NCBI GenBank assembly: GCA_039025235.1
Contig: JBCCOS010000003.1
Location: 124,001-188,000, forward strand
DNA: 64,000 bases
Origin: MED-G105 sp039025235
GTDB taxonomy: Bacteria > Pseudomonadota > Alphaproteobacteria > Caulobacterales > Parvularculaceae
Direction of reading: 5' to 3'
Numbering within the stretch: the first letter of the stretch is position 1; every line of letters starts with the position of its first letter. Below, piece by piece: positions 34,718-44,115 of this stretch. The translations under genes were made by a program, and so were the position numbers. The notes below the pieces were generated by a model. That model saw only the letters and a program-made list of their open reading frames with translations. It did no database searches and had not been told where the DNA came from.

Positions 34718-35173
34718 ATGTCGATGATTACCGACAGAGTTGACAGCAAAAATACCGACAGTGATGGCGACGCCGTAACCCGCGCGTTCTACCTCGGTCG
34801 TGCCAATGGTTATGCCTTGGCAGGACTGGGTGCGGCCGCGGCGAGCCTCATCCAAACCATCGCCTTCGCCAATCTGGTGGCGAGCAGCACGCCGCCAATG
34901 TATTGTCGCGTCACTGGCCCTCTAGGGTTCGCTTTGGTGTATCTCTTTTTTGCGCTGTTTTTGGTGGGCTACCTCGTGGCAATCCGATTTTGCACCGGCA
35001 TTGACCAGGCCTATCAGGCAAAGGCGGGACTTGGCCCAGATACCGCACACAGGCCTACAAGCTTCATCCTATATTGCGTCGCCGTCTCCAGTACCCTGTT
35101 CTCAATGGCGATTTTTACCGCTGCCATGGTCGTTGATCGAAATCCAGGGCTTTGTTCCGGTGCAGGGCAGTAG
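34718..35173 (+). CDS. Small membrane protein between pheS and pheT
   Basis: A 151-residue protein with hydrophobic segments near residues 33-55, 65-88 and 115-140 and a polar N-terminus. No recognised domain. It starts 6 bp after pheS on the same strand and ends 175 bp before pheT, so it is likely co-transcribed with the synthetase genes. Nothing in the sequence links it to tRNA charging. Confidence 0.6.
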   Translation: MSMITDRVDSKNTDSDGDAVTRAFYLGRANGYALAGLGAAAASLIQTIAFANLVASSTPPMYCRVTGPLGFALVYLFFALFLVGYLVAIRFCTGIDQAYQAKAGLGPDTAHRPTSFILYCVAVSSTLFSMAIFTAAMVVDRNPGLCSGAGQ

Positions 35174-35348
35174 GGCTTTCGGTTTGTCTTTCAATTTTGG
35201 TGATATTTGATAGATAAGCGCGTCTGTGACCGGACCCTTTCAATAAATAGCAGTTTTATCGGGTTTCGGTGAAAGTGGGCTGGTTCATGATTTTGATACC
35301 GAGATCGCTCCTTGAGATTGTTCGTGTTTAATTTGCGAAAGCGACGAA

Positions 35349-37787
35349 ATGAAATTTTCCCTTAGTTGGCTTAAAGAACATCTCGATACCGATGCCAGTC
35401 TTGACGAGATTGTCGAGGCGATGGTGAACGTTGGGCTTGAAGTGGAGGATGTGGATGATCCCGCTGAGCGCCTTAAAGACTTTTCCGTTGGCGAGGTTTT
35501 GAGCGCAGAAAAACATCCCGATGCCAACAAACTGAAAGTTTGCCGTGTGGCGACCCGTGACGGGGAGAAGCAAATTGTTTGTGGTGCACCGAATGCGCGT
35601 GAGGGGATCAAAGTCGCCTACGCTGCCGTTGGAACCCACGTGCCGGGAATTGATGTAACGCTTTCGAAAGCGAAAATCCGTGGTGTCGAGAGCTTTGGGA
35701 TGATGTGCTCGGCGCGGGAGCTCGAACTGGGTGATGACCATGACGGTATTATAGAAGCGCCTGAGGATGCGGTGGTTGGGGCGCCGATTGCTGATATCTT
35801 AGGGGCAAATGACCCCGTTATTGATTTTGAAGTAACGCCGAACCGTCCTGACACAAATGGCGTTAATGGCGTTGCTCGAGATCTCGCCGCAGCGGGGATT
35901 GGTACGCTGAAAACCCCTGAGCCCACACCGGTTAAGGGGATGTTTCCATGTCCGCAAAAGATTAGCCTCAGTTTTGATGAAGAGATGTCTGATGCATGTC
36001 CGGCCTTTGCTGGTCGCCTTATTCGTGGGGTAAAGAATGGGCCAAGCCCGAAATGGCTGCGCGATCAACTATTATCCATTGGCCTTCGTCCTATCAATGC
36101 GCTGGTCGATATTACGAATTATTTGTCTTACGACCGCGCGCGGCCCCTTCACGTTTATGACGCAGACAAACTAACAGGCGTCATCTGCGCACGTCTCGGG
36201 CGACAGGGTGAAACCTTTCTTGCTTTAGATGGTAAGGAATACGCCGTCGATGAAACCATGTGCGTCATCGCCGACGATGCCAGTGTTTTGGGACTCGGCG
36301 GCGTCATGGGCGGTGAGGAGAGTGGCTGTACCGAGGAAACAACAGATGTCTTTATTGAAAGTGCTTTGTTCGACCCGTTACGAACCGCAAAAACAGGACG
36401 TAAGACGGGGATCGTATCCGACGCGCGTTACCGGTTTGAGCGCGGAGTTGATCCAATGTTTATGGTGCCTGGTCTCGAAATGGCAACGCAGTTGGTATTG
36501 GATATATGTGGCGGCGAACCATCGGCAATAGATGTCACCGGCGCCGCACCATCAGCTGAACGCGTAATCGAATTTCCACCGTCGGAAGTGGTCCGGCTTA
36601 CGGGTATATCGGTGAGTGATGTTGATATTGATCGTATACTTACCAAGCTTGGGTTTGGTGTGGAGACGAAAGGTGCTGATGGTCCATGGGTTGTGCAGGT
36701 GCCGAGTTGGCGTCCTGATGTTTCTGGAAAAGCAGATCTTGTTGAGGAAGTCGCCCGCATTATTGGTTTCGACAAATTACCGGTCGCGACGTTGCCGCCG
36801 CTACGCGCCATTGAAACGAGTAAACTCACCCATGCCCAGGTAAATCGGATTGCGGTGAAGCGCGCCTTAGCCATGCAGGGGTTGAACGAGGTTGTCAGCT
36901 GGTCTTTCACGGATGAGGAAAGTGCAGCACTATTTTGCCCCATAGAAACAGGAACTGGCGTCGATTGGTTAAAGGAGAAGGGACTCATACTCGCAAACCC
37001 CATCTCATCTGATCTGGCGTCCATGCGGCCTTCGATCCTGCCAAATTTGATCAAGGCACTGCAACGCAATGCTGATCGCGGGCGAGGCCACTTAGGGCTT
37101 TTTGAAGTCGCGCCGGTTTATCATGGAGATCGTCCGGAAGATCAGTCAATTGTCGCTGCAGGGGTGCGCCGATCCGATCCACCGCGTGACTGGCGCGGGG
37201 CTGTTCCGCATGCAGATCTCTTTACGGCAAAGGCGGATGCGTCAACAGCGCTCGTTGCTGCTGGCGCGCGACCCGACGAGGCGCAAGTGGCCGCCGCCGC
37301 GCCGCCGTGGTACCATCCGGGTCGTTCCGGCGTGATACGATTGGGGCCGAAACGCGTTCTAGCTGCCTTTGGTGAATTGCACCCACGGGTTCTAAAAGCG
37401 CTTGATGTTGAAGGAATAATCGTTGGTTTTGAGGTTTTCCTCGATCAAATTCCGGCCCCAAAGGCAAAGGCCGGTAAGTCCAAGTCTGCCCTTGACGCAT
37501 CTGAGCTGTTGCCGCTAACACGCGATTATGCGTTTCTCGTTAGTGAGGATGTGGAGGCGGGCGCCCTATTGCGAGCGGTGAAGGGGGCCGAAAAGAAACT
37601 CATTACCGGCGTTCGATTGTTCGACGATTACCGCGGCAAAGGGGTGCCTGATGGCCAGAAGTCCCTCGCCTGTGAGGTGACACTTCAGCCACGCGATAAG
37701 ACGTTAACCGATAAAGAAATCGATGCTGTTAGCGATAAGATTATCGCGCAGGTCAAAAAGGCGGTTGGCGGTGAATTAAGAGCTTAA
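35349..37787 (+). CDS. pheT: Phenylalanine--tRNA ligase beta subunit
   Basis: An 812-residue PheT of usual length. In order: N-terminal tRNA-binding EMAP/OB domain (LSAEKHPDANKLKVCRV), B3/B4 editing region with GLRPINALVDITNYLSYDRARPLHVYD, B5 domain (VVRLTGISVSD), the class II-like catalytic core homologue and a C-terminal anticodon-binding FDX-ACB domain (LPLTRDYAFLVSEDV, GVRLFDDYRGKG). Works as an alpha2-beta2 enzyme with PheS. Confidence 0.96.
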   Translation: MKFSLSWLKEHLDTDASLDEIVEAMVNVGLEVEDVDDPAERLKDFSVGEVLSAEKHPDANKLKVCRVATRDGEKQIVCGAPNAREGIKVAYAAVGTHVPGIDVTLSKAKIRGVESFGMMCSARELELGDDHDGIIEAPEDAVVGAPIADILGANDPVIDFEVTPNRPDTNGVNGVARDLAAAGIGTLKTPEPTPVKGMFPCPQKISLSFDEEMSDACPAFAGRLIRGVKNGPSPKWLRDQLLSIGLRPINALVDITNYLSYDRARPLHVYDADKLTGVICARLGRQGETFLALDGKEYAVDETMCVIADDASVLGLGGVMGGEESGCTEETTDVFIESALFDPLRTAKTGRKTGIVSDARYRFERGVDPMFMVPGLEMATQLVLDICGGEPSAIDVTGAAPSAERVIEFPPSEVVRLTGISVSDVDIDRILTKLGFGVETKGADGPWVVQVPSWRPDVSGKADLVEEVARIIGFDKLPVATLPPLRAIETSKLTHAQVNRIAVKRALAMQGLNEVVSWSFTDEESAALFCPIETGTGVDWLKEKGLILANPISSDLASMRPSILPNLIKALQRNADRGRGHLGLFEVAPVYHGDRPEDQSIVAAGVRRSDPPRDWRGAVPHADLFTAKADASTALVAAGARPDEAQVAAAAPPWYHPGRSGVIRLGPKRVLAAFGELHPRVLKALDVEGIIVGFEVFLDQIPAPKAKAGKSKSALDASELLPLTRDYAFLVSEDVEAGALLRAVKGAEKKLITGVRLFDDYRGKGVPDGQKSLACEVTLQPRDKTLTDKEIDAVSDKIIAQVKKAVGGELRA

Positions 37788-37920
37788 CCATATTTTTCGT
37801 TTAAGGCCATGCCGAGCGGAACACCGAGTACCGGGGTTTAGCAAATATCGAACGGGCAAATTCTTGAATCTCCCTTGCGCATAGCCAAAGCAGTGGATAT
37901 TCAGAAACGTGAAATGGAAA

Positions 37921-37996
37921 GCCGCATTAGCTCAGCTGGTAGAGCACATCATTCGTAATGATGGGGTCGGGTGTTCAAGTCACCCATGCGGCACCA
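37921..37996 (+). tRNA. tRNA-Thr, anticodon CGT
   Basis: A 76-nt cloverleaf with encoded CCA. Acceptor GCCGCAT/ATGCGGC, D arm GCTC/GAGC, anticodon stem CATCA/TGATG with loop TTCGTAA (anticodon CGT, reading ACG), five-base variable loop, T arm GGGTG/CACCC with loop TTCAAGT. All stems pair fully. Confidence 0.97.
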
Positions 37997-38014
37997 TTTT
38001 ATTTTCTCACGATA

Positions 38015-38188
38015 GATCGCTTCGCGATCATCTCCGATGGGGCGGCCTAACCGGCCGACGCACAGTCGTGCGCTTGGATCGGGGTTCTAACGCTTCTCCA
38101 GATCGGGAACCACTATTTCTATCTCCCAATAAATCGCTGCGTGACTATCTCCAATGGATTGGTTGGACCGGTCAGTGCACTGCCGTCT
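38015..38188 (+). repeat. Imperfect direct duplication downstream of tRNA-Thr
   Basis: Two diverged copies of about 58 bp start at 38015 (GATCGCTTCGCGATCATCTC) and 38131 (AATCGCTGCGTGACTATCTC), 116 bp apart, each continuing with a CCGATGG/CCAATGG, a GG..GACCGG and a GTCGTGC/CTGCCGTC segment. No integrase or second tRNA end is nearby. Open frames through it are probably not coding. Confidence 0.5.
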
Positions 38189-38508
38189 TGACGAGTATCC
38201 GTACTCGTGTCGCCGCCAATGGATGCTTATTTAATGCCTGCTGGTCTGAGGTGATCTACGCTAGAGCATCGGCGTTTTCGCTTGAATCAATCCAATGCTC
38301 TAAATTCATGCTTTTGAGCGCCTGAGCAGACCTTCTATTGATCTGAAGTGATCGTCCGGCGCTCCATCCTATAAATTAAGAAATTTGTATTGGAATTTTA
38401 ATCGGTTTGCGGAGAGTTTAGTCGGTTGAACGTGTTGCGAAGCACCCGGCGAGGTACCTTAATGGGAAGGGCCTTTGTTCATGCTAAGTTTGCGACGCGT
38501 TGTTATCA

Positions 38509-38575
38509 ATTCCGCTATGGGTTATGGTTGTCGTGCCGTTTAACGCAAAAAACGTTGCACACTTTTTGCTCGGCG
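38509..38575 (+). repeat. Family 2 accessory unit
   Basis: ATTCCGCTATGGGTTATGGT, then GTCGTGCCGTTTAACGC with GCAAAAAACGTTGCACACTTTTTGC able to form a hairpin (GCAAAAA/TTTTTGC). The same unit adjoins the family 2 copies at 17295-17360 (reverse) and 63536-63605. Confidence 0.8.
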
Positions 38576-38600
38576 TTCTAAAGTGCGGATTGATTGTCGT

Positions 38601-38706
38601 AAAAGCATTTCCATCTCGAACGACGACCGGCCCACGCGCCCGGAAATGCGTAAAATTGATGACTTAAAGCTGTTCAGTAATTCCATCTGATATGGAACGG
38701 CTTTAA
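38601..38706 (+). repeat. Family 1 repeat, diverged copy
   Basis: Same length and outer layout as family 1: GCATTTCC (38605) pairs with GGAAATGC (38642), but the inner part is replaced by an unrelated sequence rich in CGACGACCGG. The right hairpin is AAAGCTGTTC/GAACGGCTTT, with changes on both arms that keep pairing (one G-T). Confidence 0.8.
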
Positions 38707-39139
38707 AAAATCCCTATCAACATCGATGACATCTATATCCAATATCAGAGATATCTATTTTACACGAAAGCAATTATTGCGTTAGACTTACAAAGCTTCC
38801 GAAGGAACAATACTGTATAAAGATTAAAAATATTGAGGCATCTCGTATTTATGATTACCTGTGTTGGGATCGCCAGTTAAGGTTCCCATGTACCTTGGGC
38901 GTCGTTCTAACTTATTGGGTCCGTTGCTAAGGTAAACATCTAGGTGCTTTCAGTCTTTTGCGGTTGCGATCGCTGCCATTTTCGGCGACCGGTGTTGTGC
39001 GGTCGTTATCTTTCTAACTAAGGGTATTTCAAACTAAAGGTATATTGTGCTTTTGAGCTATGGCATGGACAGTAAAACCAAAGCGTTATCATTCATGGCG
39101 AAAATATACTTAAAAAAACTGCTAGGAGGTTAGTGCGCC

Positions 39140-41512
39140 ATGGGACGAAATCAAAGCGATAATACGATTAGGGGACTTTTATTAGGAACGGTTGCGATAG
39201 GCATATTGGCGTTTGCCAGTGCCTGCTCTCAGCAAGCGCCTCAGTCCGAAACCGCCGTCACGCAGGAAGAGCCAATTGTCTCCGATACGGACGTGCAGGA
39301 CGTTACTGTCGCGGACGCTGGCGTCTCTGAAAACGACGCGCCTTCACAGTATGATGAAGGGCAACGCGAGCGAGCCCGATCAAAGCAAGATTGGTGGCCG
39401 GAGCAATTAGACCTCACGGTTCTACGGCAGAACGCAGCGGTGCACGACCCACTTGGGGATGCCTTCGATTATGCCAGCGCCTTCGAAACGTTGGACCTCG
39501 GTGCGGTCAAAAAAGATGTGGAAGCGCTTATGACCACATCGCAGGATTGGTGGCCTGCAGATTATGGACACTATGGACCATTCTTTATTCGTATGGCGTG
39601 GCACAGTGCGGGTACTTACCGAACAGCCGATGGCCGCGGCGGTGCCGGTGCAGGGCAGCAACGGTTTGAGCCCTTAAACTCATGGCCTGACAATACCAAC
39701 CTCGATAAAGCGCAACGGCTATTATGGCCGGTCAAACAAAAATACGGGCGTAAAATTTCTTGGGCCGATCTGATGGTTTTGGCTGGAAATGTCGCGATGG
39801 AATCCATGGGTTTCAAAACCTTTGGTTTTGCCGGTGGCCGTATCGATGCGTGGGAGCCGGATCTTGTTTATTGGGGGCCTGAGAATACGTTCCTCGCCGA
39901 TGAACGCTATAGTGGCGATCGAGATTTAAAAAAGCCCCTCGCAGCCGTACAAATGGGACTGATTTACGTCAATCCCGAAGGACCTAATGGGACGCCGGAT
40001 CCATTAGCAGCAGCGCAGGACATTCGCGAAACATTCGGACGAATGGCGATGAATGATGAGGAGACCGTCGCGCTTATCGCCGGTGGTCATACCTTTGGAA
40101 AGGCGCATGGCGCCCGAAAACCAGACGGTTGCTTAGAGCCTGAACCCGCAGGCGCGAAAATCGAACAGCAGGGTCTTGGCTGGAAAAACAATTGCGGAAC
40201 GGGCAAAGGTGCGGACACGATTACGAGCGGGCTTGAAGGGGCATGGACTTCTGCACCCGCGCAATGGACCCATCTTTATTTAACCAATTTATTCTCCTAC
40301 GAGTGGGAACAAACTCGAAGCCCTGCGGGTGCAATCCAATGGACGCCGAAGGAAGCCGAAGCGCAAGACATTGTTCCTGATGCGCATGTTCAGGGTAAGT
40401 TCCATGCGCCAATCATGTTTACGACCGACCTGGCGTTGAAAGAAGACCCAGCGTACCGAAAAGTCTCTGAACGGTTCCTGAATGACCCCACGGCTTTTGA
40501 AGAAGCGTTCGCTCGTGCCTGGTTCAAGCTGACCCACCGGGATATGGGGCCGCGCGCGCGTTATCTTGGAAGTGATGTTCCTGACGAAACACTCATCTGG
40601 CAAGATCCAATTCCTCAGTTAGAGACTCAACCGATCAATGAGGAAGATACAAAGAAACTCAAAGAGGCTATACTCGCATCTGATTTGTCCGTACCACAAT
40701 TAGTGCGAACCGCGTGGGCATCGGCGTCATCCTTCCGCGATACCGATAAACGCGGCGGCGCCAATGGGGCACGTATTCGCCTTTCTCCGCAAAAGGACTG
40801 GGCGGTGAACGACCCCGATGGGCTGAGTGATGTTTTGGCAAAACTCGATGCTGTAAAAGTTGAGTTCAATCAGGCTTCTGAAACGCGTAAAGTATCGATG
40901 GCTGACCTGATTGTGCTTGCGGGTGCAGTGGCGATTGAAAAGGCGGCGGCCGATGCCGGGCATCAGATCGATGTTCCGTTCACCCCTGGTCGGGCTGATG
41001 CCTCTCAGGACCAAACAGATGTGGATTCATTCGCTGTACTTGAACCGCTCGCTGACGGCTTTAGGAATTATGCGGGTGAAACCTATAATCGCTCACAATC
41101 GGAATGGTTGGTCGACAAGGCTGACTTGCTCGGTCTGACAGCCCCAGAGATGACCGTTTTGATCGGTGGCATGCGGGCGCTTGATGCCAACCAAGGGGGC
41201 GCGCAACATGGCGTATTCACAGACCAGCCCGGCACCCTATCGAACGATTTCTTTGTCAATCTGCTTGGCATGGAGACCGCGTGGGCGCCTTCTGGCGAAG
41301 GCGATGGCATTTATGAAGGCCGTGACCGGGCAACCGGGAATCTGAAATGGACGGCAACCGAAGTGGATTTGGTCTTTGGATCGAATTCAGAATTGCGCGC
41401 CATTGCGGAAGCTTATGCTTATGACGATGCTGAACCCGTTTTCATTCGCGACTTTGTGGCGGCCTGGACGAAGGTCATGAACAATGACCGCTTCGATTTA
41501 TCTAGATCCTAG
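39140..41512 (+). CDS. katG: Exported catalase-peroxidase
   Basis: A 790-residue bifunctional catalase-peroxidase with both tandem peroxidase-like domains. Distal heme side R151, W154 and H155 (FFIRMAWHSAG), Tyr276 (LIYVNPEG) and Met302 (GRMAMNDEE) give the Trp-Tyr-Met adduct, and H317 in GGHTFGK is the proximal ligand. Unlike most KatG it starts with an export signal, RGLLLGTVAIGILAFASAC, with Cys29 possibly lipidated, and a linker of about 55 acidic residues, so it should act in the periplasm, like the KatP group. AGGAGG precedes the ATG. A strong terminator follows at 41599. Confidence 0.94.
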   Translation: MGRNQSDNTIRGLLLGTVAIGILAFASACSQQAPQSETAVTQEEPIVSDTDVQDVTVADAGVSENDAPSQYDEGQRERARSKQDWWPEQLDLTVLRQNAAVHDPLGDAFDYASAFETLDLGAVKKDVEALMTTSQDWWPADYGHYGPFFIRMAWHSAGTYRTADGRGGAGAGQQRFEPLNSWPDNTNLDKAQRLLWPVKQKYGRKISWADLMVLAGNVAMESMGFKTFGFAGGRIDAWEPDLVYWGPENTFLADERYSGDRDLKKPLAAVQMGLIYVNPEGPNGTPDPLAAAQDIRETFGRMAMNDEETVALIAGGHTFGKAHGARKPDGCLEPEPAGAKIEQQGLGWKNNCGTGKGADTITSGLEGAWTSAPAQWTHLYLTNLFSYEWEQTRSPAGAIQWTPKEAEAQDIVPDAHVQGKFHAPIMFTTDLALKEDPAYRKVSERFLNDPTAFEEAFARAWFKLTHRDMGPRARYLGSDVPDETLIWQDPIPQLETQPINEEDTKKLKEAILASDLSVPQLVRTAWASASSFRDTDKRGGANGARIRLSPQKDWAVNDPDGLSDVLAKLDAVKVEFNQASETRKVSMADLIVLAGAVAIEKAAADAGHQIDVPFTPGRADASQDQTDVDSFAVLEPLADGFRNYAGETYNRSQSEWLVDKADLLGLTAPEMTVLIGGMRALDANQGGAQHGVFTDQPGTLSNDFFVNLLGMETAWAPSGEGDGIYEGRDRATGNLKWTATEVDLVFGSNSELRAIAEAYAYDDAEPVFIRDFVAAWTKVMNNDRFDLSRS

Positions 41513-41598
41513 AGTGAAATGCGAAAACCGTTTTACCAATTCGTGCAATGGTCCAGGCGCGAAAGCCAGTAAGTTTTGATGATAGAGAGATCATAAGG

Positions 41599-41632
41599 GG
41601 CGCGGGGCTAACTCCTCGCGCCTTTATTGTTT
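41599..41632 (+). terminator. Rho-independent terminator after katG
   Basis: GGCGCGGGG (41599-41607), loop CTAACT, CCTCGCGCC (41614-41622) with one G-T pair, then TTTATTGTTT. Located 87 bp after the stop codon. Confidence 0.82.
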
Positions 41633-42108
41633 GATAGAAATTTATGCAATCCACCTGTTGATTCGAATGCCGTCCACTGAAATGGTGATGATATATTCTT
41701 ATTAATAGGAACGATAAGCAAAATAGAGCGTGTTGTCGTATTAGAGCGCTTCGCCGATAAGTGTGATCGGTTGATGGTTCCCGTCCATCAACTCGGCAAT
41801 AGGTCGAACAATTGTTCGACCGACCAAACAAGGACTTAGAGCGGCGTTCCGATAGCATCGGAACGCAAAAAGCTCTATCCTGACCCGCGTATCGAACTTT
41901 GTATTTTAAAGCTGTGTTTGAAATGCGTTTCGTGCTTTAGCGCTTTCATTTGATGGATCTCGTTATGCGAAAGAAATGGGCCGAGGCGTCGTCGTCGGTG
42001 AAGACGATAAGCGTTGCGTATTCGCCCTATGTGGCGGTCGAAGGGGGAGGTGTGAAACCTGCTCGATCGGTATTATCTAATGTTAGGAGGCAAGCACTTT
42101 TTGAATGG
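41633..42108. other. Intergenic region between katG terminator and ABC transporter genes
   Basis: Contains the family 2 repeat 41742-41877. The remaining 230 bp would hold the transporter promoter; no Fur, Mur or Zur box was recognised by eye. The open frame of the binding-protein gene extends back to 41953. Confidence 0.4.
41742..41877 (+). repeat. Family 2 palindromic repeat, full copy
   Basis: Bounded by TAGAGCGC and GCTCTA. It holds GCCGA/TCGGC closing a GGTTGATGG/CCATCAAC hairpin, a perfect 20-bp palindrome GGTCGAACAATTGTTCGACC (41802-41821), and a perfect 10-bp hairpin GCGTTCCGAT-agc-ATCGGAACGC (41844-41866). Sits between the katG terminator and the metal transporter genes. Confidence 0.88.
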
Positions 42109-43116
42109 ATGCGTGTCTTTCTAGCGTTTTTGGCATTGGTGTGGGTTTGTGTCCCAGAGGCCAATGCTGTTTCCTATATGTCTGAAAAATCTGGACCATC
42201 TGATAAAAACGACGTTCGCTTAAAGGTCGTTACGACGTTTACGATCATTGCTGATATGGCCCGGAATGTGGCTGGTGACGGCGTATCGGTTGAGTCGATC
42301 ACCAAGCCCGGCGCGGAAATTCACGGGTACGAACCAACGCCCCGCGATATTTTGCGCACCCGCGACGCCGATCTGATTTTGGAAAACGGACTGTTCCTCG
42401 AGCGATGGTTTGAGCGGTTTCTTCTCGATGTTGGTGACATCCCCCGTGTTACGATCTCAGAAGGTGTCAAGCCGATTTCGATTTATGCAGGACCGTATTC
42501 TGGCAAGCCCAACCCCCATGCCTGGATGTCGACTAACAATGCCCTTATTTATATTGAGAATATCCGGAAAGCTTTAGCTGAACGTGACCCTGAGCATGCC
42601 GCCGTTTATGCTTTGAATGCGGATCGATATGCCACTGAAGTAAAAGCCGTTGGCGAGGATTTGCGTAATGCACTAAATGCAATCCCAGAGAGCCAGCGTA
42701 TGCTCGTAACAAGCGAAGGAGCCTTCAGCTATCTTGCGCGGGATATGGGAATGAAAGAGGCCTATATTTGGCCGATCAATGCCGACCAGCAAGGGACGCC
42801 GAAGCAGGTTCGTCATGTGATTGATCTTGTACGGAAAGAAAGTGTTCCGGTGATTTTTAGCGAAAGTACTGTTTCTAACAAAGGGGCAAAGCGGATCGCG
42901 CAGGAAACCGGGGCGCTTTATGGCGGCGTGCTTTACGTCGATTCTTTGAGTGAGGCCGATGGCCCTGTCCCGACCTATCTTGACCTTATGCGCATCACAA
43001 CCCAAACCATTGCAAAAGGGTTTCGAGGAACCGCCCCTCTTATTGGCGCCGATGCTGAAATTAAAGCTGGGGATGAGGCGGAAGTTGAGGCCGGAAACGT
43101 GACTGGAAATAAATAA
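42109..43116 (+). CDS. Metal ABC transporter substrate-binding protein (Mn/Zn/Fe, SitA/ZnuA family)
   Basis: From ATG 42109 a 335-residue protein with a signal peptide MRVFLAFLALVWVCVPEANA. Cluster A-I binding proteins coordinate metal by His, His, Glu/His and Asp: here EIHGYEPTPRD, NPHAWMS, SEGAFSYLARDMG and YVDSLSEADG supply them. The Glu at the third site favours Mn/Fe over Zn, which usually has His, and there is no His-rich loop. Upstream in-frame starts at 41953 would add 52 residues, and an AGGAGG at 42085 is oddly far from this ATG, so the start is uncertain. First gene of a four-gene importer. Confidence 0.85.
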   Translation: MRVFLAFLALVWVCVPEANAVSYMSEKSGPSDKNDVRLKVVTTFTIIADMARNVAGDGVSVESITKPGAEIHGYEPTPRDILRTRDADLILENGLFLERWFERFLLDVGDIPRVTISEGVKPISIYAGPYSGKPNPHAWMSTNNALIYIENIRKALAERDPEHAAVYALNADRYATEVKAVGEDLRNALNAIPESQRMLVTSEGAFSYLARDMGMKEAYIWPINADQQGTPKQVRHVIDLVRKESVPVIFSESTVSNKGAKRIAQETGALYGGVLYVDSLSEADGPVPTYLDLMRITTQTIAKGFRGTAPLIGADAEIKAGDEAEVEAGNVTGNK

Positions 43117-43994
43117 TGACGGCCTTTAGCGTCGAACTCGCCAATGTTAGCGTTACCTATCCGAATGGGCGAAAAGCGATTGATGATGTTTCGCTGACTT
43201 TAAGGCCGGGCACAATCTACGGTCTTGTGGGGCAAAACGGGGCAGGTAAGTCGACCTTATTCAAGAGCATTATGGGCTTCGTTACGCCAACATCTGGTGA
43301 AATCTCTGTTGATGGAAAGGCGGTGCGCGAAGCGCTTCGACGTAATATTATCTCTTATGTACCGCAGACGGAGGATGTGGATTGGAATTTTCCCGTCAGC
43401 GTCCATGATGTGGTGATGATGGGGCGTTACGGGCAAATGGGGTTGTTGCGGCTGCCTTCCGGTAAAGATAAAGCAATTGTTGCTGATGCGCTTGCGCGGG
43501 TGAATATGACCGAGTTTTCTAATCGGCAAATCGGCGAATTGAGTGGTGGCCAAAAAAAACGCGTCTTCGTTGCCCGTGCGCTTGCTCAAGGGGGCCGCAT
43601 TCTTATGTTTGATGAACCCTTTGCCGGTGTCGATGTTCGCACCGAAGAGGCGATAACGTTACTGTTGCGTGAACTTGCCGATGAAGGACAGTTGGTTCTC
43701 GTCTCAACGCATAATCTTGGTAGCGTGCCAAATTTTTGTGATGAGGTTATTCTGGTCGATCAAACGGTCGTCGCGTTTGGGCCTACGCAGACGACCTTCA
43801 CGGAGAGTAATCTCCTGCGAACTTTTGGTGGTATGCTGCGTAATCAACGTCTCGGTGGCACGGATCTTCATGATGATCGTGATAGCCGCGGTGTGACTGT
43901 TCTTACCGATGATGAGCGGCCGTTGGTCCTCTATGGTGAGGAAGGGCAACAAAAAATTATTTCGAAAGAGGAAGATGAAGCGGAGAATTCTTAA
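43116..43994 (+). CDS. Metal ABC transporter ATP-binding protein
   Basis: A 292-residue ABC ATPase: Walker A GQNGAGKST, Q-loop YVPQTED, signature LSGGQKKRVFVARAL, Walker B ILMFDEPF and H-loop VSTHNLG. After the ATPase (about 240) there is a 50-residue acidic tail. The ATG overlaps the previous stop by one base (TAATG), so it is translationally coupled to the binding protein. Energises import of Mn, Zn or Fe. Confidence 0.93.
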   Translation: MTAFSVELANVSVTYPNGRKAIDDVSLTLRPGTIYGLVGQNGAGKSTLFKSIMGFVTPTSGEISVDGKAVREALRRNIISYVPQTEDVDWNFPVSVHDVVMMGRYGQMGLLRLPSGKDKAIVADALARVNMTEFSNRQIGELSGGQKKRVFVARALAQGGRILMFDEPFAGVDVRTEEAITLLLRELADEGQLVLVSTHNLGSVPNFCDEVILVDQTVVAFGPTQTTFTESNLLRTFGGMLRNQRLGGTDLHDDRDSRGVTVLTDDERPLVLYGEEGQQKIISKEEDEAENS

Positions 43995-44115
43995 CGACCC
44001 TCGATTAACGCCGATGGTATCGTTATTGTGTGTGTCAAACCCCGTGCGCACTTATCAACACACTCCAGTGCATGTCTCGCCTTCGGCATTGTGAGTATTC
44101 TTCGTATTGGACCAC

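Larger units (their letters stand above)
38189..39139. other. Intergenic region upstream of katG
   Basis: Nearly 1 kb without a recognised gene. It contains a family 2 subunit (38509-38575) and a diverged family 1 element (38601-38706); the rest is AT-rich and presumably holds the katG promoter. A good ribosome-binding site, AGGAGG, lies 11 nt before the katG ATG. Confidence 0.5.

Noticed and set aside
37909..38325. 138-codon frame running through tRNA-Thr
   Set aside because: It includes the whole tRNA and the diverged duplication; no protein family resemblance.
37921..39139. Integrated element attached at tRNA-Thr
   Set aside because: No integrase, no repeated tRNA 3' end and no phage or plasmid gene nearby.
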